Below the pieces are notes generated by a model. That model did no database searches. It was not told the origin of the DNA and saw nothing but the letters and a program-made list of their open reading frames with translations. A program made the position numbers and the translations under genes. A stretch of DNA of 64,000 nucleotides from Modestobacter sp. VKM Ac-2982 (lineage in GTDB: Bacteria; Actinomycetota; Actinomycetes; Mycobacteriales; Geodermatophilaceae), in NCBI RefSeq assembly GCF_026967935.1, contig NZ_JAPVBL010000003.1, positions 62,001 through 126,000 on the forward strand. Direction: 5' to 3'. This document shows, in pieces, positions 27,051 through 35,222 of the stretch; the stretch's first letter is position 1, and each line of letters begins with the position of its first letter.

Positions 27051-27845
27051 GTGGACACGTACACGCACGGGCACGCCGAGCCGGTCCTGCAGGCCCACCG
27101 GTGGCGGACGGCGGAGAACTCCGCGGGGTACCTGCTGCCCTGGCTGCGCCCGGGGCTCGACGTCCTCGACGTGGGCTGCGGCCCGGGCACGATCACCGTC
27201 GACCTCGCGGCCCGGGTGGCGCCGGGGCGGGTGATCGGGCTCGACGTGTCGCCCGCGCCGCTCGCGGAGGCCCGGGCGCTGGCCGAGCGGGCCGGCGTGG
27301 CGGTGGAGTTCGGGGTGGGCGACGGCTACGCGCTGGCCGCCACCGACGACTCCTTCGACGTCGTGCACGCCCACCAGGTGCTCCAGCACCTGACCGACCC
27401 GGTCGCCGCGCTGCGCGAGATGGGCCGGGTCTGCCGGCCCGGTGGCCTGATCGCCGTCCGCGACGTCGACTACGCCGCCACCACCTGGTTCCCGGCGTCC
27501 GCGGGGCTGGACCGCTGGCTGGACCTCTACCAGCGGGTGGCCCGGGCCAACGGGGCCGAGCCGGACGCCGGCCGGCGGCTCCGGTCCTGGGCGCACGCCG
27601 CCGGGCTGCGGGACACCGTGGCCACCACGTCGGCCTGGTGCTTCGCGACCCCGGACGAGCGGGCCTGGTGGGGGCGGTCCTGGGCCGGGCGGGCGACCGC
27701 CTCGGCCTTCGCCGAGCAGGCCGTGGGCGCCGGGCTCGCGACCCCGGGCGAGCTGGAGACGATCGCGGCGGCCTGGCTGCAGTGGGCCGAGGCCGACGAC
27801 GGCTGGCTGGGCATGCTGCACGGGGAGCTGATCATCCGGGTGTGA
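27051..27845 (+). CDS. SAM-dependent methyltransferase (class I)
   Basis: A 264-residue enzyme with the Rossmann motif I LDVLDVGCGPGTITVDLA (about residue 37), the acidic residue closing motif II (VIGLDVSPAPL), and motif III-like VVHAHQVLQHLTDPVAALRE. This is the UbiE/Coq5-like small-molecule methyltransferase group, soluble. The substrate is unknown. GTG 27051 was chosen since the upstream part of the open frame shows no family sequence. It converges with the MFS gene 16 bp downstream. Confidence 0.85.
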   Translation: MDTYTHGHAEPVLQAHRWRTAENSAGYLLPWLRPGLDVLDVGCGPGTITVDLAARVAPGRVIGLDVSPAPLAEARALAERAGVAVEFGVGDGYALAATDDSFDVVHAHQVLQHLTDPVAALREMGRVCRPGGLIAVRDVDYAATTWFPASAGLDRWLDLYQRVARANGAEPDAGRRLRSWAHAAGLRDTVATTSAWCFATPDERAWWGRSWAGRATASAFAEQAVGAGLATPGELETIAAAWLQWAEADDGWLGMLHGELIIRV

Positions 27846-27861
27846 CACCGCTCGGCACGGG

Positions 27862-29109
27862 TCAGATCGGCGCGGGCACCGGCTGTTCGTCGGCGTGGGC
27901 GATGTGCCGCAGCGAGCGCCAGATGAGCACGACGAACACGGCCGACCCGGCGAAGGCGAACCAGAACGGGGCGGTCACGCCAAAGTGCTGGGCGAGCACC
28001 CCGCCGATGCCCGAGCCGACCACCAGCCCGCCGTAGACGCCCACCACGTTGACGCTGCCCACCCGGCCCTGCAGCGCCGCCGGCACCGCCCGCTGCCGGA
28101 CGGCGACCGACGTCGTCCCCCAGACGAAGGCGTGCGCCCCGAACACGAAGAAGACCGGCAGGGCGACCCACGCACTCGTGGTCAGGGCCAGCGCCAGGTG
28201 GGTCAGCGTCTCCACGATCAGGCCGATCCGCATCAGGTCGCCCAGGCTGACCCGGCGGGTGATCCAGCCGTACGTCAGGCCGCCGACGATGCCCCCGACC
28301 GCGCCCACGGTGGTCACCAGCCCGAAGCCGATCTCGCCCAGCCCGATCCGCTCGGTGGCGTAGAGCACCAGCACCGACCAGGCGGCGCCGAAGGTGACGT
28401 TGAAGATCGCGATGGTCAGCACCAGGGTGCGGACGGCGGCGTGGTGCCGCGCCCAGCGCAGTCCCTCGGCGATGTCGTGCCGCATCGCCGTCCGCCGGCC
28501 CGCGACCCGCTCCCGGGGAGGCAGCAGCACCCGGGTGACCAGCACCGCCCCGAGGGCCACCAGCACCGCCTGCACGCCCAGCGCCCACGCCGCACCGACG
28601 GTGAACAGCGCGGCGCCCAACGGTGGGCCGGCGAGCTGGTTCACCGTGATGAACCCGGTCTGCAGCCGCCCGTTGGCGACTGCCAGGTCCTCCCGGGCCA
28701 CCAGCATCGGCACCAGCGTCTGCGAGCTGTTGTCGGCGAACACCTCGGCCGTGGCGAGCAGGAACAGCGCCGCCAGCACCGCGGCGATGGACACCCGGTC
28801 GGTCGCCACCGCCAGGGTCAGCACGGTGAGGACGACGGCGCGGGCGAGGTCGACGGTCAGCACGATCAGCCGCCGGTCCAGCCGGTCGGTCAGCGCTCCG
28901 GCGACGAGGCCGAACAGCAGCGGCGGCAGCCACTGCACCGTCGCGGCCAGCGCCACCAGGAAGGCGTCCCGGGTGAGCGAGGCGACCAGCAGGGGCCCGG
29001 CGGCCAGGGCGACCCCGTCCCCGAGGTTCGTCGTCCAGGACGAGGCCAGCAGCCAGCGGAAGCTGGTGCCGAGCCGCGCCGGGACCAGGACCTGACCGAT
29101 GCGGCTCAC
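27862..29109 (-). CDS. MFS transporter
   Basis: A 415-residue membrane protein with about twelve hydrophobic helices and the loop-2 motif GLVAGALTDRLDRRLIVL that marks major facilitator exporters. The N-terminal SSWTTNLGDGVALAAGPLLVASLT is typical of the enterobactin-exporter/MFS_3 group. Substrate unknown; efflux is more likely than uptake for this group. It starts at GTG 29109 and lies 57 bp downstream of the FUSC-family gene on the same strand, so the two may be co-transcribed. Confidence 0.88.
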   Translation of the reverse strand: MSRIGQVLVPARLGTSFRWLLASSWTTNLGDGVALAAGPLLVASLTRDAFLVALAATVQWLPPLLFGLVAGALTDRLDRRLIVLTVDLARAVVLTVLTLAVATDRVSIAAVLAALFLLATAEVFADNSSQTLVPMLVAREDLAVANGRLQTGFITVNQLAGPPLGAALFTVGAAWALGVQAVLVALGAVLVTRVLLPPRERVAGRRTAMRHDIAEGLRWARHHAAVRTLVLTIAIFNVTFGAAWSVLVLYATERIGLGEIGFGLVTTVGAVGGIVGGLTYGWITRRVSLGDLMRIGLIVETLTHLALALTTSAWVALPVFFVFGAHAFVWGTTSVAVRQRAVPAALQGRVGSVNVVGVYGGLVVGSGIGGVLAQHFGVTAPFWFAFAGSAVFVVLIWRSLRHIAHADEQPVPAPI

Positions 29110-29166
29110 GAACGCCAGACCTTAGCCGTGCTCAGGGACGGCGTCGTCCGGTTTCCGTTCCTGGCG

Positions 29167-30258
29167 TCAGGCAGGGGCGGGGAAGCGCACGTGCGCCTCG
29201 AGCGTCTGCAGCGACCGGTGCATCCCGACGGTGACCGCGCCGAGGGCGAAGAAGCCCTCGTCGTCGGCGATCTCGGAGCTGCGCAGCAGCGCGGTCAGCC
29301 GGTTCGACGCCGACACCGCGGTGGCGATCGCGGCGTCCCGGTCGTCGGGCTGGTCCTCGGCGGCGTGGAAGGGCAGCCGGACCACGCCGGCCAGGCCCTC
29401 CAGTGCGTCGGCGAGGACCCAGCCGGTGCCGTCGTCCACCCGGTCCAGCCCGCGCCGGTGCGGCTGGAACTCCACGACGAGCGTGGTGAGGTCGTCGACC
29501 AGGACGGCGACGCGGTCGAGCGCGCGGGACTGCGCCCGGATGCTGCCGGCCGTGCCCTGCCACCGGTTCGCCCGCGGGTTCGCCCGCCGGGCCCGCTCGA
29601 CCTGCGTCTCGGCCCGGCGCATCTGGTCCAGGGCGGCGTCCAGCGCCTCGCCCTGCTCCTCCCACTCGTGCGGGGCCGGGAGCTGGCCGTTGCGCAGCGC
29701 CACGGCGATCGTCTCCAGGTGGGCGGCCAGCGTCTCCCGGGTCCGGGCGATCCGTTCGACGGCGGTGGTCAGCTGCAGCGGCGGGAACAGCGCCGTCGTC
29801 ACCAGGACGCCGATCACCGCGCCCAGCAGGGTGAGCCCCGCGTAGCGGACGGCGTACTCGGCCGGGTCCGACGTCCCGACCGTCAGCATCAGGACGGCGG
29901 CGAAGCTGACCCAGTTGGCCTGTTCGCGGAACAGTGACCGCCACTGCTCGACCACGATCGCCAGGGCGACGATCAGCGCGATGGTCAGCGCGTTCGGCAC
30001 CGCCCGGGTGACCTCGTAGACCACGACGGCCAAGGCGAAGCCCACCAGGATGGCGGCGAGGCTGCGCCACGCCGCCGACGCGGAGTCGGCGATCGTCGGG
30101 CTGACCGCGATGACCGCACCCAGCGGCGCGTAGTAGGCGTACTCCGACAGCATCGGCGGCAGCAGCAACGCCACCTGCCACGACAGCCCGGCCGCCAGCG
30201 CCGCCCGGACCATCCGCTGCACCCAGGGCTGCTGTAGTCGCCCGATCACCCAACCCAC
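29167..30258 (-). CDS. FUSC/aromatic-acid-exporter-family membrane protein
   Basis: A 363-residue protein. Residues 15-150 form about five to six hydrophobic helices (APLGAVIAVSPTIADSASAAWR is typical of the ArAE/FUSC family). The remaining 200 residues are a soluble, largely helical cytoplasmic region with many Arg/Glu (EQGEALDAALDQMRRAETQV). Half-size FUSC proteins are believed to export aromatic or other organic acids as oligomers. It starts at ATG 30258 and is followed by the MFS gene. Confidence 0.82.
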   Translation of the reverse strand: MGWVIGRLQQPWVQRMVRAALAAGLSWQVALLLPPMLSEYAYYAPLGAVIAVSPTIADSASAAWRSLAAILVGFALAVVVYEVTRAVPNALTIALIVALAIVVEQWRSLFREQANWVSFAAVLMLTVGTSDPAEYAVRYAGLTLLGAVIGVLVTTALFPPLQLTTAVERIARTRETLAAHLETIAVALRNGQLPAPHEWEEQGEALDAALDQMRRAETQVERARRANPRANRWQGTAGSIRAQSRALDRVAVLVDDLTTLVVEFQPHRRGLDRVDDGTGWVLADALEGLAGVVRLPFHAAEDQPDDRDAAIATAVSASNRLTALLRSSEIADDEGFFALGAVTVGMHRSLQTLEAHVRFPAPA

Positions 30259-30309
30259 CCGACCAGGATGCGGCCCACCGTCCGGCCGACCGCGCTGGGG
30301 GGACGTGAC

Positions 30310-30369
30310 GTCCCTCGCCCGAGGGGCTGTCCCTCACCCGAGGGGCCGAAGTCGCGACTTCGGCCCCTC
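30310..30369 (-). terminator. 30-bp loopless palindrome with adjacent direct repeat, probable MerR-gene terminator
   Basis: 30340-30369 is a perfect palindrome without a spacer (GAGGGGCCGAAGTCG followed by its complement). It overlaps a 17-bp direct repeat (30310-30326 and 30329-30345, one mismatch). It lies 10 bp past the stop of the minus-strand MerR gene, so termination is likely. The lack of a loop is unusual. Confidence 0.65.
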
Positions 30370-30378
30370 CGGGCGAGT

Positions 30379-31137
30379 TCAGCCCTGGCGGGCGGCGTTG
30401 GTCTGGACGGCGGTGCTCACGTACTGCGCCAGACCCGGCGCGATCCGCTCGTAGTACGCGGTGAACCGCTCGTCCTCGACGTACATCCGGCCCAACCCGG
30501 TGTGCACCTCCGGCGAGCAGTCGTAGAAGTGCCGGCTGATCTGCTGCCGGTGCTCCTCGGCCAGGTCCATCGCCGCGGTGGAGTCGGCCGGCACACCGGC
30601 GGCCAGTGCGGCGGCGAACCGGCGCTCGACGTCGTCGGACTCGGCCTTGACCCGCAGCCAGTCCTCCTTGCTCATCGCCGCCGTCCGGCGCTGGGACTGT
30701 GCCCAGGCGTCGGTGTCGCCCCACTTCTCCTCGGCCTCCGCTGCGTACTCCTCCGGGAGCCAGTCGCCGAACACCTCGAACCGTTCCTCCGGGGTCAGGG
30801 AGATCCCCATCTGCCGTGCCTCCATCTCCTTCTCCACGGCCGCGACCATCGCCTGCGTGCGATCGAGCCGGTCCCGCAGCAGCCGGTGCTGCCGGCGCAG
30901 GTGCACCGCGGGGTCGGCGTCGGGGTCGTCCAGCAGGGTCGCGACCTCGTCGAGGGGGAACCCGAGCTCGCGGTAGAACAGCACCTGCTGAAGCCGGTCC
31001 AGGTCGTGGACGTCGTAGCTGCGGTAGCCCGCCGACGTCCGCTCGCTGGGCTGCAGCAGCCCGATCCGGTCGTAGTGGTGCAGCGTGCGCACCGTGACCC
31101 CGGCCAGCCGGGCCAGCTCACCCACCGTCCAGCTCAT
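30379..31137 (-). CDS. MerR-family regulator with TipAS-type antibiotic-binding domain
   Basis: A 252-residue regulator. The N-terminal winged helix is canonical (WTVGELARLAGVTVRTLHHY, DRIGLLQPSERTSAGYRSY), followed by a coiled coil and, from about residue 110, a TipAS domain (EERFEVFGDW, EEHRQQISRHFYDCSPEVHTGLGRMYV). In Streptomyces TipAL this domain binds thiopeptides and other drugs and activates transcription. A palindrome between the -10 and -35 region of its own promoter (31175-31191) suggests autoregulation. No obvious resistance gene is attached. Confidence 0.9.
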   Translation of the reverse strand: MSWTVGELARLAGVTVRTLHHYDRIGLLQPSERTSAGYRSYDVHDLDRLQQVLFYRELGFPLDEVATLLDDPDADPAVHLRRQHRLLRDRLDRTQAMVAAVEKEMEARQMGISLTPEERFEVFGDWLPEEYAAEAEEKWGDTDAWAQSQRRTAAMSKEDWLRVKAESDDVERRFAAALAAGVPADSTAAMDLAEEHRQQISRHFYDCSPEVHTGLGRMYVEDERFTAYYERIAPGLAQYVSTAVQTNAARQG

Positions 31138-31174
31138 CGCCCCTCCTCTCTCGGTGACAGAGACGACGCAACAG

Positions 31175-31191
31175 CCTGACGTCGCGTCAGG
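31175..31191 (-). promoter_or_regulatory. Candidate MerR-type operator
   Basis: CCTGACG-N3-CGTCAGG, a perfect 7-bp inverted repeat, lies 38 bp upstream of the MerR gene and downstream of a TTGCGC on the minus strand. Position and symmetry fit MerR-family operators. Confidence 0.55.
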
Positions 31192-31203
31192 CGCAACCCC
31201 CGA

Positions 31204-31229
31204 ACCACCAAAATGGCCATTTTGGTGGT
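31204..31229. repeat. 26-bp perfect loopless palindrome
   Basis: ACCACCAAAATGG followed directly by its reverse complement. The AAAATGGCCATTTT core is strikingly AT-rich for this genome. It lies between the divergent MerR and haloalkane dehalogenase genes and could be an operator or a cruciform-forming element. Confidence 0.8.
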
Positions 31230-31271
31230 CGGGGTGGTTCGGGCGGGGGGACGGCGGGGAGACCCCAGGGC

Positions 31272-32171
31272 ATGGCCGACGACGTCCGCACGCCCCTGTC
31301 CGCCGACGACCCGTTCCCGCGCTCGCGGGTGCAGGTCGCCGACCAGGAGATGGCCTACGTCGACGTGGGGGAGGGCGACCCGATCGTCTTCCTGCACGGC
31401 AACCCGACGTCGTCCTACCTGTGGCGCAACGTCATCCCGCACGTGCGGCAGCTGGGCCGCTGCCTCGCCCCCGACCTGATCGGCATGGGGGAGTCGAGCA
31501 AGCTGGCCGACCCCGGGCCGGGCAGCTACTCCTTCGACCGGCACGCGCAGTTCCTGGCCGAGTTCCTGGACACCGTCGGCGCCACCGAGCGGGTCACCCT
31601 GGTGCTGCACGACTGGGGCTCGGGGCTGGGCTTCGACTGGGCCGCCCAGCACCCCGACGCCGTGCGCGGGATCGCCTTCATGGAGGCGATCGTCACCCCG
31701 ATGCTCTGGGCGGACTGGCCGCGGGCGGCGAAGCCGGTCTTCCAGGCGATGCGCGGGGCGGACGGCGAGCGGAAGGTGCTCGACCAGAACGTGTTCGTGG
31801 AGAAGATCCTCGCCGCCGAGGTGCGGCGCGGGCTGTCCGCGGAGGCGCACGACCGGTACCGGGCGCCGTTCCGCGAGCGGGCCGACCGCTGGCCGACGCT
31901 GGAGTGGCCGCGGCAGCTCCCGATCGAGCACGTGCCGCCGGGGGTGCACGACGTCGTCGACCGCTACGGCCAGTGGCTGGCGCACAGCGACGTGCCCAAG
32001 CTGTTCGTCAACACCGAGCCGGGGTCGATCCTGGTCGGCCGCCAGCGCGAGAAGGTCCGGCGGTGGCCGGCGCTGACCGAGGTCACCGTGCCGGGTGGGC
32101 ACTTCGTGCCCGAGGACTCACCGGACGAGATCGGCCGCGCGCTGGCGGAGTGGATCCCGACGCTGCGCTGA
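31272..32171 (+). CDS. dhaA: Haloalkane dehalogenase, subfamily II
   Basis: A 299-residue alpha/beta hydrolase. Catalytic and halide residues fit HLD-II enzymes (DhaA, LinB): FLHGNPTSSYLWR supplies the halide-binding Asn, LHDWGSGLG supplies nucleophile Asp114 and halide Trp115, FMEAI supplies the acid Glu138, and GGHFVPEDSP supplies His277. Spacing of these residues parallels Asp106/Glu130/His272 of DhaA. It cleaves carbon-halogen bonds, releasing an alcohol and halide; natural substrate unknown. It is divergent from the TipA-like regulator across 134 bp holding two palindromes, but control by that regulator is only a guess. Confidence 0.92.
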   Translation: MADDVRTPLSADDPFPRSRVQVADQEMAYVDVGEGDPIVFLHGNPTSSYLWRNVIPHVRQLGRCLAPDLIGMGESSKLADPGPGSYSFDRHAQFLAEFLDTVGATERVTLVLHDWGSGLGFDWAAQHPDAVRGIAFMEAIVTPMLWADWPRAAKPVFQAMRGADGERKVLDQNVFVEKILAAEVRRGLSAEAHDRYRAPFRERADRWPTLEWPRQLPIEHVPPGVHDVVDRYGQWLAHSDVPKLFVNTEPGSILVGRQREKVRRWPALTEVTVPGGHFVPEDSPDEIGRALAEWIPTLR

Positions 32172-32219
32172 CCGACGCAGCGCTGACCGACGCAGCGCTG
32201 ACCGACGCAGCGCTGACCG
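32168..32219 (+). repeat. 15-bp tandem repeat (3.5 units) at the dehalogenase stop
   Basis: The unit CTGACCGACGCAGCG repeats exactly three times from 32168, with a partial fourth. The first unit contains the dhaA stop codon, so the gene end has been amplified downstream into the gap before the GGDEF-like gene. Confidence 0.9.
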
Positions 32220-32225
32220 GGCCGT

Positions 32226-32813
32226 TCAGTCGTCCGAGCCGGTGCCCTGGCGGTCGTGCTGGATCGAGGTCATGGCCTCGTTGGCCGAGGCGACCAGCGA
32301 CTCCGGCGTCGAGGCCCGGCCGGAGAGCGCCACCCCGACGCTGAGCCGCACGTGGTGCTCGACGCCCGGCCCCGGCCGCAGCGGCGCGTCGAACGCGGCC
32401 GCGACGCGCAGCGCGATGCCCTGCGCGTCCTCGGCGGTCTGGAGGCCGGGGCACAGCAGCACGAAGGTCTGGGCGCTGATCCGGGCGACGACGTCCCCCT
32501 GCCGCACGGCGCCGACCAGCCGGCCGGCCGCCTCGGCGCGGGCGGCGTCGGCGACGGCGGAGCCGTGGGTGTCCGCCAGGACGGCGAGGCCGTCGAGGTC
32601 GCAGGAGAGGACGGCGAGCCGGCCGGTGGTCGTGCCGGCGGCGGCCAGGGCGAGCTCCAGCCGGTCGATCAGCAGGCTGCGCACCGGCAGGCCGGTGAGC
32701 GGGTCCGCCACGGTCCGCTGCCGCAGCCGCTGCGCGAACTGGCGCTGGGCGGCGACGACCGCCGCCGTCTGCACCAGCACGTCCTGCGACTCCTCGAGCC
32801 TGATCGTCTGCAT
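32226..32813 (-). CDS. GGDEF-like protein with degenerate active site
   Basis: A 195-residue protein. A short coiled N-terminus leads into DPLTGLPVRSLLIDRLELAL, the usual start of GGDEF domains, and SCDLDGLAVLADTHGSAVAD, the metal-binding region. The active-site loop that should read GG[DE]EF is SAQTF (in RISAQTFVLLC), so cyclase activity should be lost. The later RLSVGVALS strand is kept. It may bind GTP or c-di-GMP, or act as a partner of one of the active cyclases at 35223 and 38084. It starts at ATG 32813. Confidence 0.78.
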   Translation of the reverse strand: MQTIRLEESQDVLVQTAAVVAAQRQFAQRLRQRTVADPLTGLPVRSLLIDRLELALAAAGTTTGRLAVLSCDLDGLAVLADTHGSAVADAARAEAAGRLVGAVRQGDVVARISAQTFVLLCPGLQTAEDAQGIALRVAAAFDAPLRPGPGVEHHVRLSVGVALSGRASTPESLVASANEAMTSIQHDRQGTGSDD

Positions 32814-32955
32814 GACCTCTCCCTGCTCCGGTCCCGGCGCGCGCCGGGCGTGCAGGAGGAGTCGACGTGATCCCGACGGCGCTTGACCGTCCCGGCCGGG
32901 GTCTGCCCCCTCCGGGTGCGCCGCGGGGAGCGCCCGGCGGTTCTAGGCTGCCGGC

Positions 32956-33165
32956 ATGGGCGAGGTGCTGCTGCTGGTGGTCATCGGGGTGCTGCTGCTC
33001 GCGCTCGTCGGCCTGGGGGTCCGGGCCACCGGTCGCGGGAGCGGGGCCGGGCGCAATGGCAACGACCCCGCGCGCCCCGACGACCCGGCTGACCCGGACG
33101 CCCGCGGCGCCGTCAACCGGAGCAGCTGGATGCTCGGCGGCGGTGGGGGAGGGGGCGGCGGCTGA
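32956..33165 (+). CDS. Small single-helix membrane protein with poly-Gly tail
   Basis: A 69-residue protein: one N-terminal hydrophobic helix (MGEVLLLVVIGVLLLALVGL), a polar Gly/Asn/Asp/Pro linker and a C-terminal run of nine Gly. I do not recognise a family. A TAGGCT box 6 nt before the ATG supports real, leaderless transcription. It converges with the GDT1 gene 10 bp away. Confidence 0.6.
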   Translation: MGEVLLLVVIGVLLLALVGLGVRATGRGSGAGRNGNDPARPDDPADPDARGAVNRSSWMLGGGGGGGGG

Positions 33166-33175
33166 CCGGCGGGGC

Positions 33176-33775
33176 TCAGCCGGTCAGGGCCCGGACGGTC
33201 TCCACCACCGCGATGACGGCGAACACCAGGAACAGGCCGGCGGCGATCCGGTGCAGCAGCGCCACCGGGAGACGGTCGGCGAGCTTGCGGCCCAGGAACG
33301 CGGCCAGCCCGGAGATCACCAGCAGCGCCGCCCACGCCCCGACGAAGACCGACAGCGGCTCCTCGTAGCGGGCGGCCAGCCCGGCGGTGGCCAGCTGGGA
33401 GAGGTCACCCCACTCGGCGGCGAACAGCACGCCGAAGGAGATCGCCGCCGCGCGCACGAACGAGGTCTGTTCCCGTGTCTGGACGGTGGCGGCGTCCTCG
33501 TCGCCGCCCTTGCGGGACTCCCGCCACAGCAGCACCGCGCCGGTCAGGAAGAGCACCGCGACCACGGCGCTGACCACCGCCTCGGGCAACAGGGAGAGCA
33601 GGCTGCCGGCGGTCACCGCGATCGCCACCTGCAGGCCGAAGGCCAGGCCGACGCCGACGAACACCGGCAGCGGCGGGAAGCGGGTGGCCAGCACCAGGGT
33701 GGCGAACAGCGTCTTGTCGGGCAGCTCGACGGGGAGGATCAGCACGAAGGCGGCCAGGACGACGGACAGGACCAC
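33176..33775 (-). CDS. GDT1/TMEM165 (UPF0016) family divalent-metal exporter
   Basis: A 199-residue membrane protein with the two family repeats: ELPDKTLFATLVLA in the first helix pair and EWGDLSQLATAGLAA in the second (consensus E-x-G-D-[KR]-[TS]; the first repeat has Pro for Gly). About six hydrophobic helices. Bacterial members (such as MneA/Mnx types) export manganese. A yybP-ykoY manganese riboswitch in the leader supports that substrate strongly. GTG 33775 was chosen because the family sequence starts there; the open frame extends far upstream as a shadow of larC. Confidence 0.87.
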   Translation of the reverse strand: MVLSVVLAAFVLILPVELPDKTLFATLVLATRFPPLPVFVGVGLAFGLQVAIAVTAGSLLSLLPEAVVSAVVAVLFLTGAVLLWRESRKGGDEDAATVQTREQTSFVRAAAISFGVLFAAEWGDLSQLATAGLAARYEEPLSVFVGAWAALLVISGLAAFLGRKLADRLPVALLHRIAAGLFLVFAVIAVVETVRALTG

Positions 33776-33849
33776 GAGTTCTCTCTCTGCTCGCGCCGAC
33801 CGGCGGGGCTGAGGGGCGCCTCCGTCCGGCAGCGCACCGATGGGTGGAC

Positions 33850-33955
33850 TGCGGGCGGAAGGTCTCGCCCACCCGCGGCGACGCGGGCCCGCTGACCGGG
33901 CGCGCGAGCGCGCCAGCATGTCGACCAGCGGTCGGGGGGCTACTCCCCTTCTCGG
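33850..33955 (-). ncRNA. yybP-ykoY manganese riboswitch
   Basis: On the minus strand the hallmark AGAAGGGGAGTAGC (from about 33953), then GGTCGACATGCTG and the 3' hallmark GGGCGAGACCTTCCGCCC (ending about 33853) occur in the right order and spacing for the manganese-sensing aptamer. It precedes the GDT1-family exporter gene, the classic target. The larC stop codon TAG (33942-33940) is the UAG of the conserved GGGGAGUAG. Ends are approximate. Confidence 0.88.
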
Positions 33956-35142
33956 TCCAGGAGCGTAGCCGACGCCCCCGGGTGGACCCGGTGTGCGGCT
34001 GCGGTCGCCGCCCGCAGCACCTCTTTGGCCGGCAGGCCGAGGGAGCGGGCCAGGGCGGCCACGTCCTCGAACTCCACGCTCACGTTCACGACGCGGCCGT
34101 CGAGGCGCGCGACCTTGACGCCCACCGAGCCGCCGAGGACCGCGACGCTGTGCTCGGTCCGCTGCAGCGCGACCTTCTGCACCGGCTGCACGCGCAGCCC
34201 GATGGTCGAGGTTGCGGCCACGACGACGTCCTGCACCGAGGCGCGCACCGAGGGCGGGCACAGCACCGACAGGGTGTGCGCCGGGCGGCCCTTCTTCATC
34301 AGGATGGGGGTGAGCCAGGCGTCCGAGGCGCCGGCGGCCAGCAGGTCGGCGAGGACCCCGGGCCACAGCCGGGGGTCCAGGTCGTCGACGTTGGTCTCCA
34401 GCAGCAGCCCGGTGGCCGGCTCGTCCACCGGCTCGCCGAGCACCAGCCGCACCAGGTTGGGCAGCTGCTCCGGATCCCGGCCACCGGCGCCCGAGCCGAC
34501 CCGGGCGACCCGCATCGGCGGCAGCGTCGTCCACTCCTGGACGTGCGCCGCGACCAGCGCCGCGCCCGTCGGGGTGCACGTCTCGGCCGGCACCGGCCCG
34601 GCGACCACCGGCACCCCGCGCAGCAGCTCCAGGACGGCGGGACCGGGCACCGGTACCACGCCGTGCGCCCCGCGGGCCGACCCGCTGCCCAGCGCGACCG
34701 GGGAGGCGCTCAGCCGCTCCAGCCCGAGGTGGGCGAACCCGGCGACCACACCCACCACGTCGGCCAGCGCGTCCAGCGCGCCGACCTCGTGGAAGTGCAC
34801 CTCGTCGGCGGGGACCCGGTGCACCCGGCCCTCGGCGACCGCCAGCCGCTCGAAGACGGCCCGGGCACCGTCCCGGACCGCGGGGGGCAGCGCGGCGTGG
34901 GCCAGGACCGACCGGACGTCGGCCCAGGTGCGGTGGACGTCGCTGGCCGGGGCGTGCACGTGCACCCGGGTGGCGCCCAGCCCGTGCCGGCTCGTCGCCT
35001 CGGCGGTCAGCCTGACCCGCTCGACCGGCAGCGCAGCCACGGCCGAGGCGAGCACCTCCAACGGCACCCCGGCGTCGACCAGCGCCCCGAGCAGCATGTC
35101 CCCGGAGGCGCCCGCGGCGAGGTCCAGCCACCCGATGGTCAC
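33940..35142 (-). CDS. larC: Nickel-pincer cofactor biosynthesis protein LarC
   Basis: A 400-residue single-chain LarC, the CTP-dependent nickel insertase that completes the pincer cofactor of lactate racemase. Motifs: LDLAAGASGDMLLGALVDAG at the N-terminus, DEVHFHEVGALDALADVVG, CTPTGAALVAAH, LLLETNVDDLDPRLWP, and MKKGRPAHTLSVL. Length is typical. In several bacteria it is split by a programmed frameshift; here it is one frame. It starts at ATG 35142, 80 bp downstream of the GGDEF-LarB gene. No LarE or LarA gene is visible, so the pathway must be completed elsewhere or be used differently. Its stop lies inside the downstream riboswitch. Confidence 0.92.
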   Translation of the reverse strand: MTIGWLDLAAGASGDMLLGALVDAGVPLEVLASAVAALPVERVRLTAEATSRHGLGATRVHVHAPASDVHRTWADVRSVLAHAALPPAVRDGARAVFERLAVAEGRVHRVPADEVHFHEVGALDALADVVGVVAGFAHLGLERLSASPVALGSGSARGAHGVVPVPGPAVLELLRGVPVVAGPVPAETCTPTGAALVAAHVQEWTTLPPMRVARVGSGAGGRDPEQLPNLVRLVLGEPVDEPATGLLLETNVDDLDPRLWPGVLADLLAAGASDAWLTPILMKKGRPAHTLSVLCPPSVRASVQDVVVAATSTIGLRVQPVQKVALQRTEHSVAVLGGSVGVKVARLDGRVVNVSVEFEDVAALARSLGLPAKEVLRAATAAAHRVHPGASATLLDREGE

Positions 35143-35222
35143 GCGCCGATCATGACCTGACCGAGTCGATCATCGGCACGTGGTCGCCCGACACGCCGGG
35201 CAGGGCAGCCGGACGCCGACGA

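Noticed and set aside
32168-32219. Possible CRISPR-like array
   Set aside because: The units are 15 bp, contiguous and without spacers, so this is a simple tandem repeat.
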